Assembly (NCBI RefSeq): GCF_001421355.1
Contig: NZ_LMKC01000001.1
Span: forward strand, 558,001 to 622,000
Length of the DNA stretch: 64,000 bases
Direction of reading: 5' to 3'
Origin: Sphingomonas sp. Leaf9
GTDB lineage: Bacteria; Pseudomonadota; Alphaproteobacteria; Sphingomonadales; Sphingomonadaceae
Shown: positions 25,340-33,735 of the stretch, one piece after another
Position numbering within the stretch: position 1 is the stretch's first letter
Layout of the letters: each line of letters opens with the position of its first letter
The notes under the pieces: model-generated
Told to the model about the DNA's origin: nothing
What the model saw: only the letters and a program-made list of their open reading frames with translations
Databases searched by the model: none
Made by a program: the position numbers and the translations under genes

Positions 25340-25705
25340 TCAGAGCGGGTAGAACGCCGCCGCGATCTGTCGCCCTTCGTCGCGCAGCACGCCCCAGGCG
25401 CGGGCCGCCGCGCGGCTGTCCATCGCCTCGATCCCCAGCCCAAGCGCGTCGAGCTGACGGACCAGCGCGCGCGGCGGCTGGCGCAGCGTCGCGCCGGTGC
25501 CGAGCAGCAGGAATTCAGGCTGCATCGCCAGTACCGACGCCAGCGCATCGGCATCGAGCGCGTCGAACGCCGGCGGCACCCACAAATCCGCGCGCTGCGG
25601 GGTCATCAGCAGCGCGGGATAGATGCCGTCATCGACGCGAAACCCCGCCGTCGTCAGGCCGGAGACGACCGGGCCATCGCCCTTGCGGACCCGGTCGATC
25701 TTCAC
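25340..25705 (-). CDS. Mth938-like domain protein (NDUFAF3-type fold)
   Basis: 121 residues from a GTG that overlaps the secF stop (GTGA). The domain has GYxxGGFRVDD-like sequence (SGLTTAGFRVDDGIYPALLMTPQ), PEFLLLGTGATLRQPPRALVRQL, and IEAMDSRAAARAWGVLRDEGRQIAAAFYPL, which is the Mth938/DUF498 pattern of ILGTGxxxxxxxxxxxxxxxGIxxExMDTxAAxRTYNxLxxEGR. In eukaryotes the fold occurs in NDUFAF3, a complex I assembly factor. Genetic linkage to secDF is common in alphaproteobacteria. Confidence 0.88.
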   Translation of the reverse strand: MKIDRVRKGDGPVVSGLTTAGFRVDDGIYPALLMTPQRADLWVPPAFDALDADALASVLAMQPEFLLLGTGATLRQPPRALVRQLDALGLGIEAMDSRAAARAWGVLRDEGRQIAAAFYPL

Positions 25706-26658
25706 CGCGACGCCTTGCCCGGCGCCGGGTCCTTGACCGTGCCCTCGCCCACCGGCGCACCGGGCTTCAGCCCCAGCGTGATGAGCAGCGACGACGAGAC
25801 GTAGATCGACGAATAGGTGCCGACGATCACGCCCAGGATCATCGCGGCGGTGAAGCCACGCAGCACATGGCCGCCGAACACGATCAGTGCGGTGAGCGCC
25901 AGCAGGATGGTCAGCGAGGTCATGACGGTACGCGGCAGCGTTTCGTTGACCGACAGATCGATCAGCTCGCGCATCTCCATCTTGCGGAACTTGCGCATGT
26001 TTTCGCGGATACGGTCGTCGATCACCATCTTGTCGTTGATCGAATAGCCGATGATCGTCAGCACGGCGGCGACGATGGTCAGGTCGAACGGCATCTGCGT
26101 CAGCGCGAAGAAGCCGAGCGTCATCAGCACGTCGTGGATGATCGCGACGGCGGTCGAGATACCGAACTGCCATTCGTAGCGGAACCACGAAAAGACCGCG
26201 ATGCCGACGATCGCCAGTAGGACCGCCAGCACGCCGTTCGTCACCAGTTCGTCGGACACCTTGCCCGACACGGTGGAATAGTTGCTGAAGGTCGCACCGG
26301 GAAATTCGGTCGACAGCGCCGACTTCACCCGTTCGACCAGCCGGTCGGTCGCACCCGAATCACCTTCGGGTACCGGCAGGCGGATCGACACGAGGGTCGG
26401 ATCGCCGAACTGCTGGATCGCAGGCTCGCCCACCCCCAGCCGTTCGATGGTGGCGCGCACCTTGTCGATCGCGGGCGGCGAGGCGAATTTTTCCTCGATC
26501 GCGACGCCGCCCATGAAGTCGACGCCGAAATTGAGGCCCCGCACGAACACCAGCCCGACCGCCAGGATGCTGAGGATCAGCGTTACGGTGAACGCGAGCT
26601 TGCGCACCGCGACGAAGCGGATGTTGGTGTTGTCGGGAACCAGCTTGATGAGACGCAT
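25702..26658 (-). CDS. secF: protein translocase subunit SecF
   Basis: 318 residues with six membrane segments. VRGLNFGVDFMGGVAIEEKF is the conserved D1 motif, and later FFALTQMPFDLTIVAAVLTIIGYSINDKMVIDDRIREN and MTSLTILLALTALIVFGGHVLRGFTAAMILGVIVGTYSSIYVSS are the D4/D5 motifs. SecDF uses the proton gradient to drive late steps of Sec export. It lies 12 bases after secD and overlaps the Mth938-like gene. Confidence 0.97.
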   Translation of the reverse strand: MRLIKLVPDNTNIRFVAVRKLAFTVTLILSILAVGLVFVRGLNFGVDFMGGVAIEEKFASPPAIDKVRATIERLGVGEPAIQQFGDPTLVSIRLPVPEGDSGATDRLVERVKSALSTEFPGATFSNYSTVSGKVSDELVTNGVLAVLLAIVGIAVFSWFRYEWQFGISTAVAIIHDVLMTLGFFALTQMPFDLTIVAAVLTIIGYSINDKMVIDDRIRENMRKFRKMEMRELIDLSVNETLPRTVMTSLTILLALTALIVFGGHVLRGFTAAMILGVIVGTYSSIYVSSSLLITLGLKPGAPVGEGTVKDPAPGKASR

Positions 26659-26670
26659 GACGCTGGGGCC

Positions 26671-28263
26671 TTAAATGGTGATGTCGGTCGGACGATGGCG
26701 GCGCATCCATCCGGCAACCAGCATCCGCGTGAAGGTAACGGCGGTGAACACCGAGCTGGCGATGCCGAGCAGCAGCACGACCGCGAAGCCTCGGATCGGG
26801 CCGGAGCCGAGGATCAGCATGATGAGCCCGGCAATGGCGTGGGTCACGTTCGCCTCGAAGATCGTGCGGCTCGCTTCCTTGTAGCCCAGCTCCAGCGACT
26901 GCAACACGCTGCGCCCCCGCCTGCGCTCTTCACGGATACGTTCGTTGATGAGCACGTTGGCGTCGACCGCGGTGCCGATGGTCAGCACGAAGCCGGCGAT
27001 ACCGGGCAGCGTCAGCGTCGCCTTCAGGAACGCCATGACCGCGAGGATCATCAGGATGTTCAGCACGACCGCGATGGTCGAATAGATACCGAACCGGCCA
27101 TAGGTCATCACCATGAAGGCGATGACGGCGATGGTCGCGATGATCGCGGCGGTGACGCCTGCCTTGATCGAATCGGCGCCCAGTTCGGGGCTGACCGTGC
27201 TTTCCTGCACGACGGTCAGGTCGACCGGCAGCTTGCCCGAACGCAGCGCGATCGAGAGCTGGTTGGCCGAGTCGACGGTGAAGCCGCCGCTGATCGTGGC
27301 GCTGCCGCCGAGGATCGGTTCGTTGATGTTCGGCGCGGAGATGACCGAATTGTCGACGATGATCGCGAACGGCTTGCCGGTGTTTTCCTGCGTCACCTTC
27401 GCGAAGCGGCGACCGCCCTCGGCATTGAAGTTGATCGTGACGTTGGGCTGGCTGTTCTGGTCATAGGTCTGGCGCGCATCGGCCAGCTGGTCGCCCGAGA
27501 TAATCGTGGTGCGCTTGACCGCGATGCCGCCGCCCTGCGCCGGATAGGGCAGGATCTGGCTGCCGGCCGGGGCCTGTCCGCGCGCGACGGCGGCGGGATC
27601 GGCGGTCAGGTCGACGAGCTTGAATTCGAGCCGCGCGGTCTTGCCGAGCAGTTCCTTCAGCGCCTTGGGATCGGAAAGCCCCGGCACCTGCACGACGATG
27701 CGGTTGCTGCCCTGCTGGATGATCGTCGGTTCGCGCGTGCCCAGTTCGTCGATGCGGCGGCGCACGACCTCGGTCGCGTCCTTCATCGCATTTTCGACCG
27801 CAAGCTTGAGGCCGGCCTGCGTCGGGGTCAGGACGAAGCGCGTGGTGTCGCGCACCTCGATGTCCCATTCGCGCTGGCCGGTCATCCCCGCCCCGCCGCC
27901 GGTGAGGCTCAGCAACTTTTCGCGCGCGGCGTCGACCTGTGCGGCATCGCGGACCATGAAGCTGATCTGCCCGCCGCGCGTCGAGATATCGCCGACCGCG
28001 ACGCGCGGATTGCGGCGCATCTCGGTTGCGATCATCTCGCGCATCGCTTCGACCCGCGTCGCCGCGACGTCCTGCGTCTGCGCTTCGAGCAGTATGTAGC
28101 TGCCGCCGGCAAGGTCGAGGCCGAGATTGATCGTCTGCGACGCGTACCAGTTCGGCAGCTTCGCACGCATCGCCTCGGGCAACAGGCTCGGCACCGCGAA
28201 CAGCGACAACAGGATCACGGATGCCCAGATGGCGATCCGTTTCCAGCGGGGAAAGTCGAGCAT
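26671..28263 (-). CDS. secD: protein translocase subunit SecD
   Basis: 530 residues. TM1 is IAIWASVILLSLFAVPSLLP. The D1 motif TINLGLDLAGGSYILLEA is followed by a large periplasmic P1 region that ends in SIALRSGKLPVDLTVVQESTVSPELG. Five more membrane segments include the RND-type aspartate motif LTIGTAVDANVLINERIREE. The ATG at 28263 shares one base with the yajC stop, so translation is coupled. Upstream open frame is another gene's shadow. Confidence 0.97.
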   Translation of the reverse strand: MLDFPRWKRIAIWASVILLSLFAVPSLLPEAMRAKLPNWYASQTINLGLDLAGGSYILLEAQTQDVAATRVEAMREMIATEMRRNPRVAVGDISTRGGQISFMVRDAAQVDAAREKLLSLTGGGAGMTGQREWDIEVRDTTRFVLTPTQAGLKLAVENAMKDATEVVRRRIDELGTREPTIIQQGSNRIVVQVPGLSDPKALKELLGKTARLEFKLVDLTADPAAVARGQAPAGSQILPYPAQGGGIAVKRTTIISGDQLADARQTYDQNSQPNVTINFNAEGGRRFAKVTQENTGKPFAIIVDNSVISAPNINEPILGGSATISGGFTVDSANQLSIALRSGKLPVDLTVVQESTVSPELGADSIKAGVTAAIIATIAVIAFMVMTYGRFGIYSTIAVVLNILMILAVMAFLKATLTLPGIAGFVLTIGTAVDANVLINERIREERRRGRSVLQSLELGYKEASRTIFEANVTHAIAGLIMLILGSGPIRGFAVVLLLGIASSVFTAVTFTRMLVAGWMRRHRPTDITI

Positions 28264-28607
28264 CAGTCGTTCGCGGGCTTGGCGCCGGCGGGCGGCGTGA
28301 CTTCGGCGATGGTCGCCTTCACCACGCGGACGCGGGTGTTGGCGGCGATCTCCACCTCGACGAACGTGTCCTCGACCTTGATGACCCGGCCGATGATGCC
28401 GCCGGCGGTGACGACCTGATCGCCACGCTTCACGGCGGCGATCGACGCCTGCAGCGTCTTCATCCGCTTCGACTGCGGACGGATCAGCAGGAAGTAGAAG
28501 GCGACGAAGATCAGCAGCAGCGGCGCGATGCCGATGAGCGTGCCGAGGAAACCACCCGAAGCCGCAGGGGCGGCAGCGGTCTGGGCGAAAGCGGAAGGTA
28601 CGAGCAT
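28263..28607 (-). CDS. yajC: preprotein translocase accessory subunit YajC
   Basis: 114 residues. A short N-terminus precedes one membrane segment (LGTLIGIAPLLLIFVAFYFLLI) and the hallmark RPQSKRMKTLQASIAAVKRGDQVVTAGGIIGRV. A beta-rich cytoplasmic domain ends the protein. YajC forms a complex with SecDF. ATG 28607 gives MLVPSAFAQ; a longer frame to 28652 exists but fits the family worse. First gene of yajC-secD-secF-Mth938. Confidence 0.95.
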   Translation of the reverse strand: MLVPSAFAQTAAAPAASGGFLGTLIGIAPLLLIFVAFYFLLIRPQSKRMKTLQASIAAVKRGDQVVTAGGIIGRVIKVEDTFVEVEIAANTRVRVVKATIAEVTPPAGAKPAND

Positions 28608-28766
28608 TGCTGGCCTGAATGTCCGAAAAAGCGGACGCCGCGAACACGGCATCCTGTCAACTGCGGGCAGCTATCATCTGCGCAGGTCCCACGCAACATT
28701 TGCCCTTGTCGACGCTTCGGGCTTGCATGCCGACGAAACCGGGCCTAAAGGCACGCCCTCTCTGAT

Positions 28767-28843
28767 CGGGGCGTAGCGCAGCCTGGTAGCGCATCACACT
28801 GGGGGTGTGGGGGTCGCAGGTTCGAATCCTGTCGCCCCGACCA
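28767..28843 (+). tRNA. tRNA-Pro (GGG)
   Basis: 77 bases including an encoded CCA. Acceptor stem CGGGGCG/CGCCCCG, D arm GCGC..GCGC, anticodon stem TCACA/TGTGG with loop CTGGGGG (anticodon GGG), and T arm CGCAGG-TTCGAAT-CCTGTCG. The D-loop AGCCTGGTA is typical of proline tRNAs. Confidence 0.97.
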
Positions 28844-29250
28844 GAGACATCAGCCACTAGCGCTGATGAGAGCCGGGCCGCAGATGGCTGGCAATCACCA
28901 TTTCGGGTCGGAACCACCCGATTCGCCTCTCACGCAAACGCACTGCATTGAATGGCAATTAGCGTTCATGCGGGGGGCCCATCCCTTCTGCCGACGCAGC
29001 GACACCTCTCGCACCCATCGATTGCGTCCAGCGACGAGGCCGCATCAGGTCAGCCTGCGAGCGCCAGCACGGAGGGCGAGAGGCACGTAGGGCTACCCCA
29101 CCGCTGCAGCGGATATATTTCCCGCCGTTCCAACCGCGTCCTTAACACCCCGGTAACGCCCCCCGCCATACAGCGGCCTCGCTCCGTCCTGCACGGCGCA
29201 CGGGGGATGGGCGATGCATGTCGCCGTGTAATTTTGGGGGAAAATTCCAG
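28844..29250. other. 407-base gap without a convincing gene
   Basis: It lies between tRNA-Pro and the next receptor. Short frames exist on both strands but none has a start signal or a recognisable product. It probably holds the receptor's promoter and leader. Confidence 0.5.
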
Positions 29251-32200
29251 GTGGTTGTGATTCATTCGGCTCGTGGCGCGCTGCGCCTCGGCATCTCGAC
29301 GGCGGCGTTGCTGGCCGCGACCGCGTTTCCGGCGCTGGCCCAGGACACGGTACCGGCACCGGCCGCAGCCACTGCCGAACCGGTGGTCGAGGATGCGGCG
29401 GCGGCACCCGTCGCGCAGGTGCCGGCAGCACCGGCCCCCGATGCCGGTCTGCCCGCGACCATCATCGTCACCGGCACGCTGTTCCGCGATTCGAACGCCA
29501 GCTCGATCTCGCCGGTAACCGTGCTCAGCGCCGAAACGCTCGAACGCGCGAACATCACCACCGCGCAGGACGCGATCCGCTCGGTCTCGGCCGACAGCGC
29601 CGGGTCGATCTCGACCGGGTTCCGCAACGGCTTTTCGGCCGGTGGTGCCGCGGTGTCGCTGCGCGGTCTGGGCGTATCGTCGACCGTCGTGCTGATTGAC
29701 GGGCTGCGCTCGGCGAACTTCCCGCTGAACGACGACGGCCATAACGCCTATGTCGACCTGAACTCGATCCCGTTCAGCATCGTAGACCGGATCGAAGTGC
29801 TGAAGGACGGCGCCTCGTCGACCTATGGCGCGGACGCGATCGGCGGCGTCGTGAACCTGATCAGCAAGAAGAATTTCCAGGGCGTCGAAGGGTCGGTGCA
29901 GGGCGGCACCACCGAAAAGGCCGATGGCTCGCGCTACCGCGCCACGCTGACCGCCGGCTATGGCGACTACAAGGAACAGGGGTTCAACTTCTACCTGAAC
30001 GGTGAATATACCTACGACGCCTACATCACCAACAATTCGCGCGGTTACCCGTTCAACACGCTGGACCTGCGGCCGAGCGGCCTGAGCGACCGCAACCTGA
30101 ACGACGAATCGCTGACCGCGCAGAACCCCCAGGCCGTCGTCGTCCGCGTCAGCCAGAGCGACCTGAACAACCCGCTGTCGGGCAAGATCGGTTCGCCGCT
30201 GACGACCCAGTATCAGCTGCTCAATCCCGGTTCGTGCCCGTTCGGCACCTATACGGTGAATACGACGACCGCACGCGGAACGGCATGCGCGCACAACATC
30301 CCCGGTGAATATTCGATCATCCAGCCGCAGCAGCAGCGGTATTCGACCACCGGTCGCCTGAGCATCCGGCTGAGCGACAACCTCGAGATGTTCGCCAGCG
30401 GCAGCTATTCGCATTCCGAAGTCGACATCAAGGGTGCCCCGACCGGCATCCGCCAGACCCAGCCCTTTGGCGGGTCGGCGGCGCTGGCATCCAGCAGCCC
30501 AGGCATCGTGCTGCCGGTCTATATCTGTGCGGCCGGCACCAACTGCGCGACGGCGGCGGATCGGCGACTGAACCCGAACAACCCCTATGCCGCGGCCTTT
30601 GCCGCCAATCCGGGCCAGGGTGCGGCGCGCATCTATTATTCGTTCGGCGACATTCCGGCGAACAGCCACCGCTATGTCGACGTGTTCCGCACCACGGCGG
30701 GCATTTCGGGCGACCTGGGCAGCGGGTTCAAGTTCCGCCTGAACGGCGTCTATGCCCGCGACAACTTTGCCGTCACGCAGCGCGGCTTCCTGAATATCCA
30801 GGGGCTGCTGGGCGCGATCAACACCGGTGCTTACAATTTCGTCAATCCGGAGCAGAACAGCGCGGCGGTGCGCGCGCAGATCTCGCCCGATCGGACCACC
30901 CCGTCCTATTCGACGGTCGCAACGATCGGCGGCTCGGTGCTGAAGGCGCTGCTGCCGCTCGGCGGCGGTGACCTGAATGTCGGGGCCGGGTTCCAGGTCC
31001 GTCGCGAAACACTGATGAACCGCAACCAGAACCGCGACCTCAGCTATTACGGGCTGAACACGTCGTCGGCGCGCGGCGCGCAGACGGTGACCGCGGGCTT
31101 CTTCGAAATCGACGCGCCGTTCGTGCGCGAATTCGATCTGAACGTCTCTGGCCGCTACGACAATTATTCGCAGGGCTACAGCCGCTTCTCGCCGAAGGTT
31201 GGCATGAAGTTCATGCCGATCGACCAGTTCTCGCTGCGCGCCACCTATTCGAAGGGGTTCCGCGCACCGACCTTTGCCGAAAACAATCCGGCCAGCAGCT
31301 ATTCGGGCTTCTCGTCGTTCACCCCGCCGGCCAGCTTCGTCGCGGCGCATCCGGGCAACGCCGCCTATACCAACACCTACAACATCGGCAGCGGCGCGAC
31401 CGGCAATGCCGACATCCTGCCCGAAGTCTCGCGCAGCTTCTCGGCCGGCGCGATCTTCAAGCCGGTGCGCTGGTTCAACCTCACCGTCGACTATTACAAC
31501 ATCAAGAAGTCGAACCTGATCGTCACCGGTCCGCGCCGCGCCGATGCGATCGCCGCCTATTACGGACAGGCCAACTCGGCCGCCGGGTGCGCCGCGCTTG
31601 CCGCGGTCGGCGAAGGCTATCGCTGCAACGTCATCGACGCGCCCGATCCTGACAACCCCAATGCCCTGCCCCGTCTGCTCGTGTTCGACGTGCCCTATGT
31701 CAACGCGAACTATCAGGTCAGCTCGGGCGTCGACATGCAGGCGAACCTGAACGTCCCCGTGAACGACCAGCTGCGCCTCATCAGCCGGCTCGACGTCACG
31801 CAGGTCATCAATCTCGACCTGGTGACCCCGGATGGCGTCGTGCAGAAATATGCCGGTACGCTTGGGCCGTACCAGCTGTCGTCGGGTGGCGGCACGCCGC
31901 GCACGCGCGGCAACTGGCAGAACTCGATCGAAGTCGGCAACCTCGCCGTGACCGCGACGACCTATTATGTCGGCCGGATCAAGCAGGTCGCGGCGGACAA
32001 CATCACGCCGGTCAACGGGGTGATCGACCTGTCGTGCAGCAAGGCGCTGACCGCGCAATGCTACATCCGGCCGTTCATCTATGCCGACCTGAACGCCGCT
32101 GTGGAGGTGAACGACCAGTTCCGCTTCTTCGTGAACGTCCAGAACGTGACCAACGCCCGCGCCCCGCTGGCGTCGGGCGCCTATACCAGCAACCCGAACT

Positions 32201-32271
32201 ATCTCAGCAGCTGGCATTATGCCGGGCTGGTCGGCCGCAGCTTCAGCGCGGGCGCCAAGTTCAGCTTCTGA
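29251..32271 (+). CDS. large TonB-dependent receptor
   Basis: 1006 residues from GTG 29251, nine bases after GGGGGA; GTG 29257 is an alternative. The signal peptide is IHSARGALRLGISTAALLAATAFPALAQ. An Ala/Pro-rich linker precedes ATIIVTGTLFRDSNASSISPVTVLSAETLERANITTAQDAIRSV. The plug ends in DRIEVLKDGASSTYGADAIGGVVNLISKKNFQG. The barrel closes with VGRSFSAGAKFSF. The plug resembles receptors for oligosaccharides or unknown nutrients in sphingomonads, not siderophore receptors. No Fur-like or LacI-like site is seen. It converges with the GH30 gene, so it need not belong to that regulon. Confidence 0.93.
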   Translation: MVVIHSARGALRLGISTAALLAATAFPALAQDTVPAPAAATAEPVVEDAAAAPVAQVPAAPAPDAGLPATIIVTGTLFRDSNASSISPVTVLSAETLERANITTAQDAIRSVSADSAGSISTGFRNGFSAGGAAVSLRGLGVSSTVVLIDGLRSANFPLNDDGHNAYVDLNSIPFSIVDRIEVLKDGASSTYGADAIGGVVNLISKKNFQGVEGSVQGGTTEKADGSRYRATLTAGYGDYKEQGFNFYLNGEYTYDAYITNNSRGYPFNTLDLRPSGLSDRNLNDESLTAQNPQAVVVRVSQSDLNNPLSGKIGSPLTTQYQLLNPGSCPFGTYTVNTTTARGTACAHNIPGEYSIIQPQQQRYSTTGRLSIRLSDNLEMFASGSYSHSEVDIKGAPTGIRQTQPFGGSAALASSSPGIVLPVYICAAGTNCATAADRRLNPNNPYAAAFAANPGQGAARIYYSFGDIPANSHRYVDVFRTTAGISGDLGSGFKFRLNGVYARDNFAVTQRGFLNIQGLLGAINTGAYNFVNPEQNSAAVRAQISPDRTTPSYSTVATIGGSVLKALLPLGGGDLNVGAGFQVRRETLMNRNQNRDLSYYGLNTSSARGAQTVTAGFFEIDAPFVREFDLNVSGRYDNYSQGYSRFSPKVGMKFMPIDQFSLRATYSKGFRAPTFAENNPASSYSGFSSFTPPASFVAAHPGNAAYTNTYNIGSGATGNADILPEVSRSFSAGAIFKPVRWFNLTVDYYNIKKSNLIVTGPRRADAIAAYYGQANSAAGCAALAAVGEGYRCNVIDAPDPDNPNALPRLLVFDVPYVNANYQVSSGVDMQANLNVPVNDQLRLISRLDVTQVINLDLVTPDGVVQKYAGTLGPYQLSSGGGTPRTRGNWQNSIEVGNLAVTATTYYVGRIKQVAADNITPVNGVIDLSCSKALTAQCYIRPFIYADLNAAVEVNDQFRFFVNVQNVTNARAPLASGAYTSNPNYLSSWHYAGLVGRSFSAGAKFSF

Positions 32272-32288
32272 TCCTGCCTGCACGAACG

Positions 32289-32321
32289 CTGCGCATCGGG
32301 GACACCCTCCCCGATGCGCAG
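32289..32321. terminator. hairpin between convergent receptor and GH30 genes
   Basis: A perfect 13-bp stem CTGCGCATCGGGG / CCCCGATGCGCAG with a seven-base loop, 17 bases past the receptor stop and 7 bases past the GH30 stop. No T-run follows, so termination is likely but unproven. Confidence 0.65.
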
Positions 32322-32328
32322 CGCCATG

Positions 32329-33735
32329 TCAGCGGCCGGTCGCATCCCAGCGGAGGGTGACGGCGGCACCGGGCGGGAGCAGGTGGTGCACCGTTCGCGT
32401 GCCGCTGCGCACGCTGAACGCTTTCGGGGTGGCCGCCCGGTTATAGGCCAGCAGGACGACGCTGCCGTCGGGATTGCGGAACGCGACGTTGGGAAGGTCG
32501 GCCGGTTCGCCACTGTCGATCCGCACGGCACCCGGATCGACGAAGCGGCTGAGATGGCCGAGCGCATAATATTCCAGCTCGCGCTGCACGGTATGTCGGG
32601 CCGGGTCGATGGTGACGACGCCGCGACAATCGCGACAGCCGCCCTTGTTCGGGCCGCCCTTCGGATCAAGCGCCAGGTTCCAGAGCAGTACGCCCCGCGC
32701 CCAGTTCCGGGTCGATCCGATCATCAGATTCTGCACGGCGTCGCCGAAACCGGTCTTCCATCCCGGTCGCCAGTTCCCGCCCGAACATTCGGTGAAGAAG
32801 GTGTCGGTCTGCGGAAAGGCGGCGTGCACGCGCGACTGGGCCGACACGTCACCGCCATAGCAGTGCCAGGCAACCCCGGCGACATAGCGGCGGGCAACGG
32901 GATCGCGCAGCACGGTTTCGGGCTGCTGCGGCTGATCCCAATTATGGTCCCATTCGAGCACGCGGGTCGCAAGCTTCGCCTGCACCAGCGCGGGCCCCAG
33001 ATCGCGCCCGACGAAGCGTGCCCGATCGACCGCCGCCCATTTCATGCCCGGATAATCGCGGGGCGAGAAATCGGGTTCGTTCTGGATGGTGACATAGGCC
33101 ATCTTCACGCCCGCTGCGGCATAGGCCTGCAGATAGCGGACGAAATACCGGGCATAGACGGGATAGGCATCGTCGCGCAGCGTGCCGCCGATCATCGAAT
33201 CGCCGGTCTTCATCCAGCCCGGCGGGCTCCACGGGCTGGCCATCACGACCAGCCGCGGGTTAATCGCCAGCGCCGCCTTCACAGTCGGCAGCACGGTCGT
33301 GCGGTTGGGCGCGATCGAGAAGCGGGCCAGCGCCGGGTCGCGCTGTCCGGCGGGCATGTCGTCGAAGCTGTAGTGCGTCGGCGAAAAGTCCGATGCCCCG
33401 ATGGTCAACCGGGTGAACCCCAGGCGGAGGGCGTCGGGGCCGCTGCCGAACAGGTCGCGCAGCAGCGCCTGTCGCTGCAACGCGGGCAGTTGCTGGATCA
33501 GGATCGCCGAGGCGTCCGTAATCGACGCGCCGAAGCCGACCATCGTCTGATAGCGGCGCGTGGGATCGATAACGATCGTCGCCCCCTCCCCCGCCTGCCC
33601 GGCGGACAGCGCGACGGGCTCCAAGCGCTGGCTGCCATCGGCATTGGTCTGCCACGCGCGGATGCCGGCGGGCGGCGCGGGTGCTGCGCCGATGGCCAGC
33701 AACGCGACCATGGCGAGAAGCGGGCGGCGGATCAT
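32329..33735 (-). CDS. glycoside hydrolase family 30 (glucosylceramidase-like beta-glycosidase)
   Basis: 468 residues. The signal peptide is MIRRPLLAMVALLAIGAAPA. The catalytic (beta/alpha)8 barrel carries QTMVGFGASITDASA, VVMASPWSPPGWMKT, the acid/base glutamate in VTIQNEP (Glu220), and the nucleophile in FFTECSGG (Glu316). A C-terminal beta domain follows (VAFRNPDGSVVLLAYNRAATPKAFSV). GH30 enzymes of this type cut beta-1,6- or beta-1,3-glucans or beta-glucosides. Its ATG overlaps the GH3 stop (ATGA), so the two are coupled and probably exported to work on the same substrate. Confidence 0.93.
   Translation of the reverse strand: MIRRPLLAMVALLAIGAAPAPPAGIRAWQTNADGSQRLEPVALSAGQAGEGATIVIDPTRRYQTMVGFGASITDASAILIQQLPALQRQALLRDLFGSGPDALRLGFTRLTIGASDFSPTHYSFDDMPAGQRDPALARFSIAPNRTTVLPTVKAALAINPRLVVMASPWSPPGWMKTGDSMIGGTLRDDAYPVYARYFVRYLQAYAAAGVKMAYVTIQNEPDFSPRDYPGMKWAAVDRARFVGRDLGPALVQAKLATRVLEWDHNWDQPQQPETVLRDPVARRYVAGVAWHCYGGDVSAQSRVHAAFPQTDTFFTECSGGNWRPGWKTGFGDAVQNLMIGSTRNWARGVLLWNLALDPKGGPNKGGCRDCRGVVTIDPARHTVQRELEYYALGHLSRFVDPGAVRIDSGEPADLPNVAFRNPDGSVVLLAYNRAATPKAFSVRSGTRTVHHLLPPGAAVTLRWDATGR

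Noticed and set aside
29251..32271. Assigning the 29-32 kb receptor to the LacI regulon
   Set aside because: It is on the opposite strand, converges on GH30 behind a hairpin and has no ATTGGAAGCGCTTCCAAT copy upstream.
29050..32283. A 1077-codon minus-strand frame opposite the large receptor
   Set aside because: It is very Arg/Asp/Gly-rich, with repeating patterns expected from the antisense of GC-rich coding DNA. The plus strand has a clear receptor.
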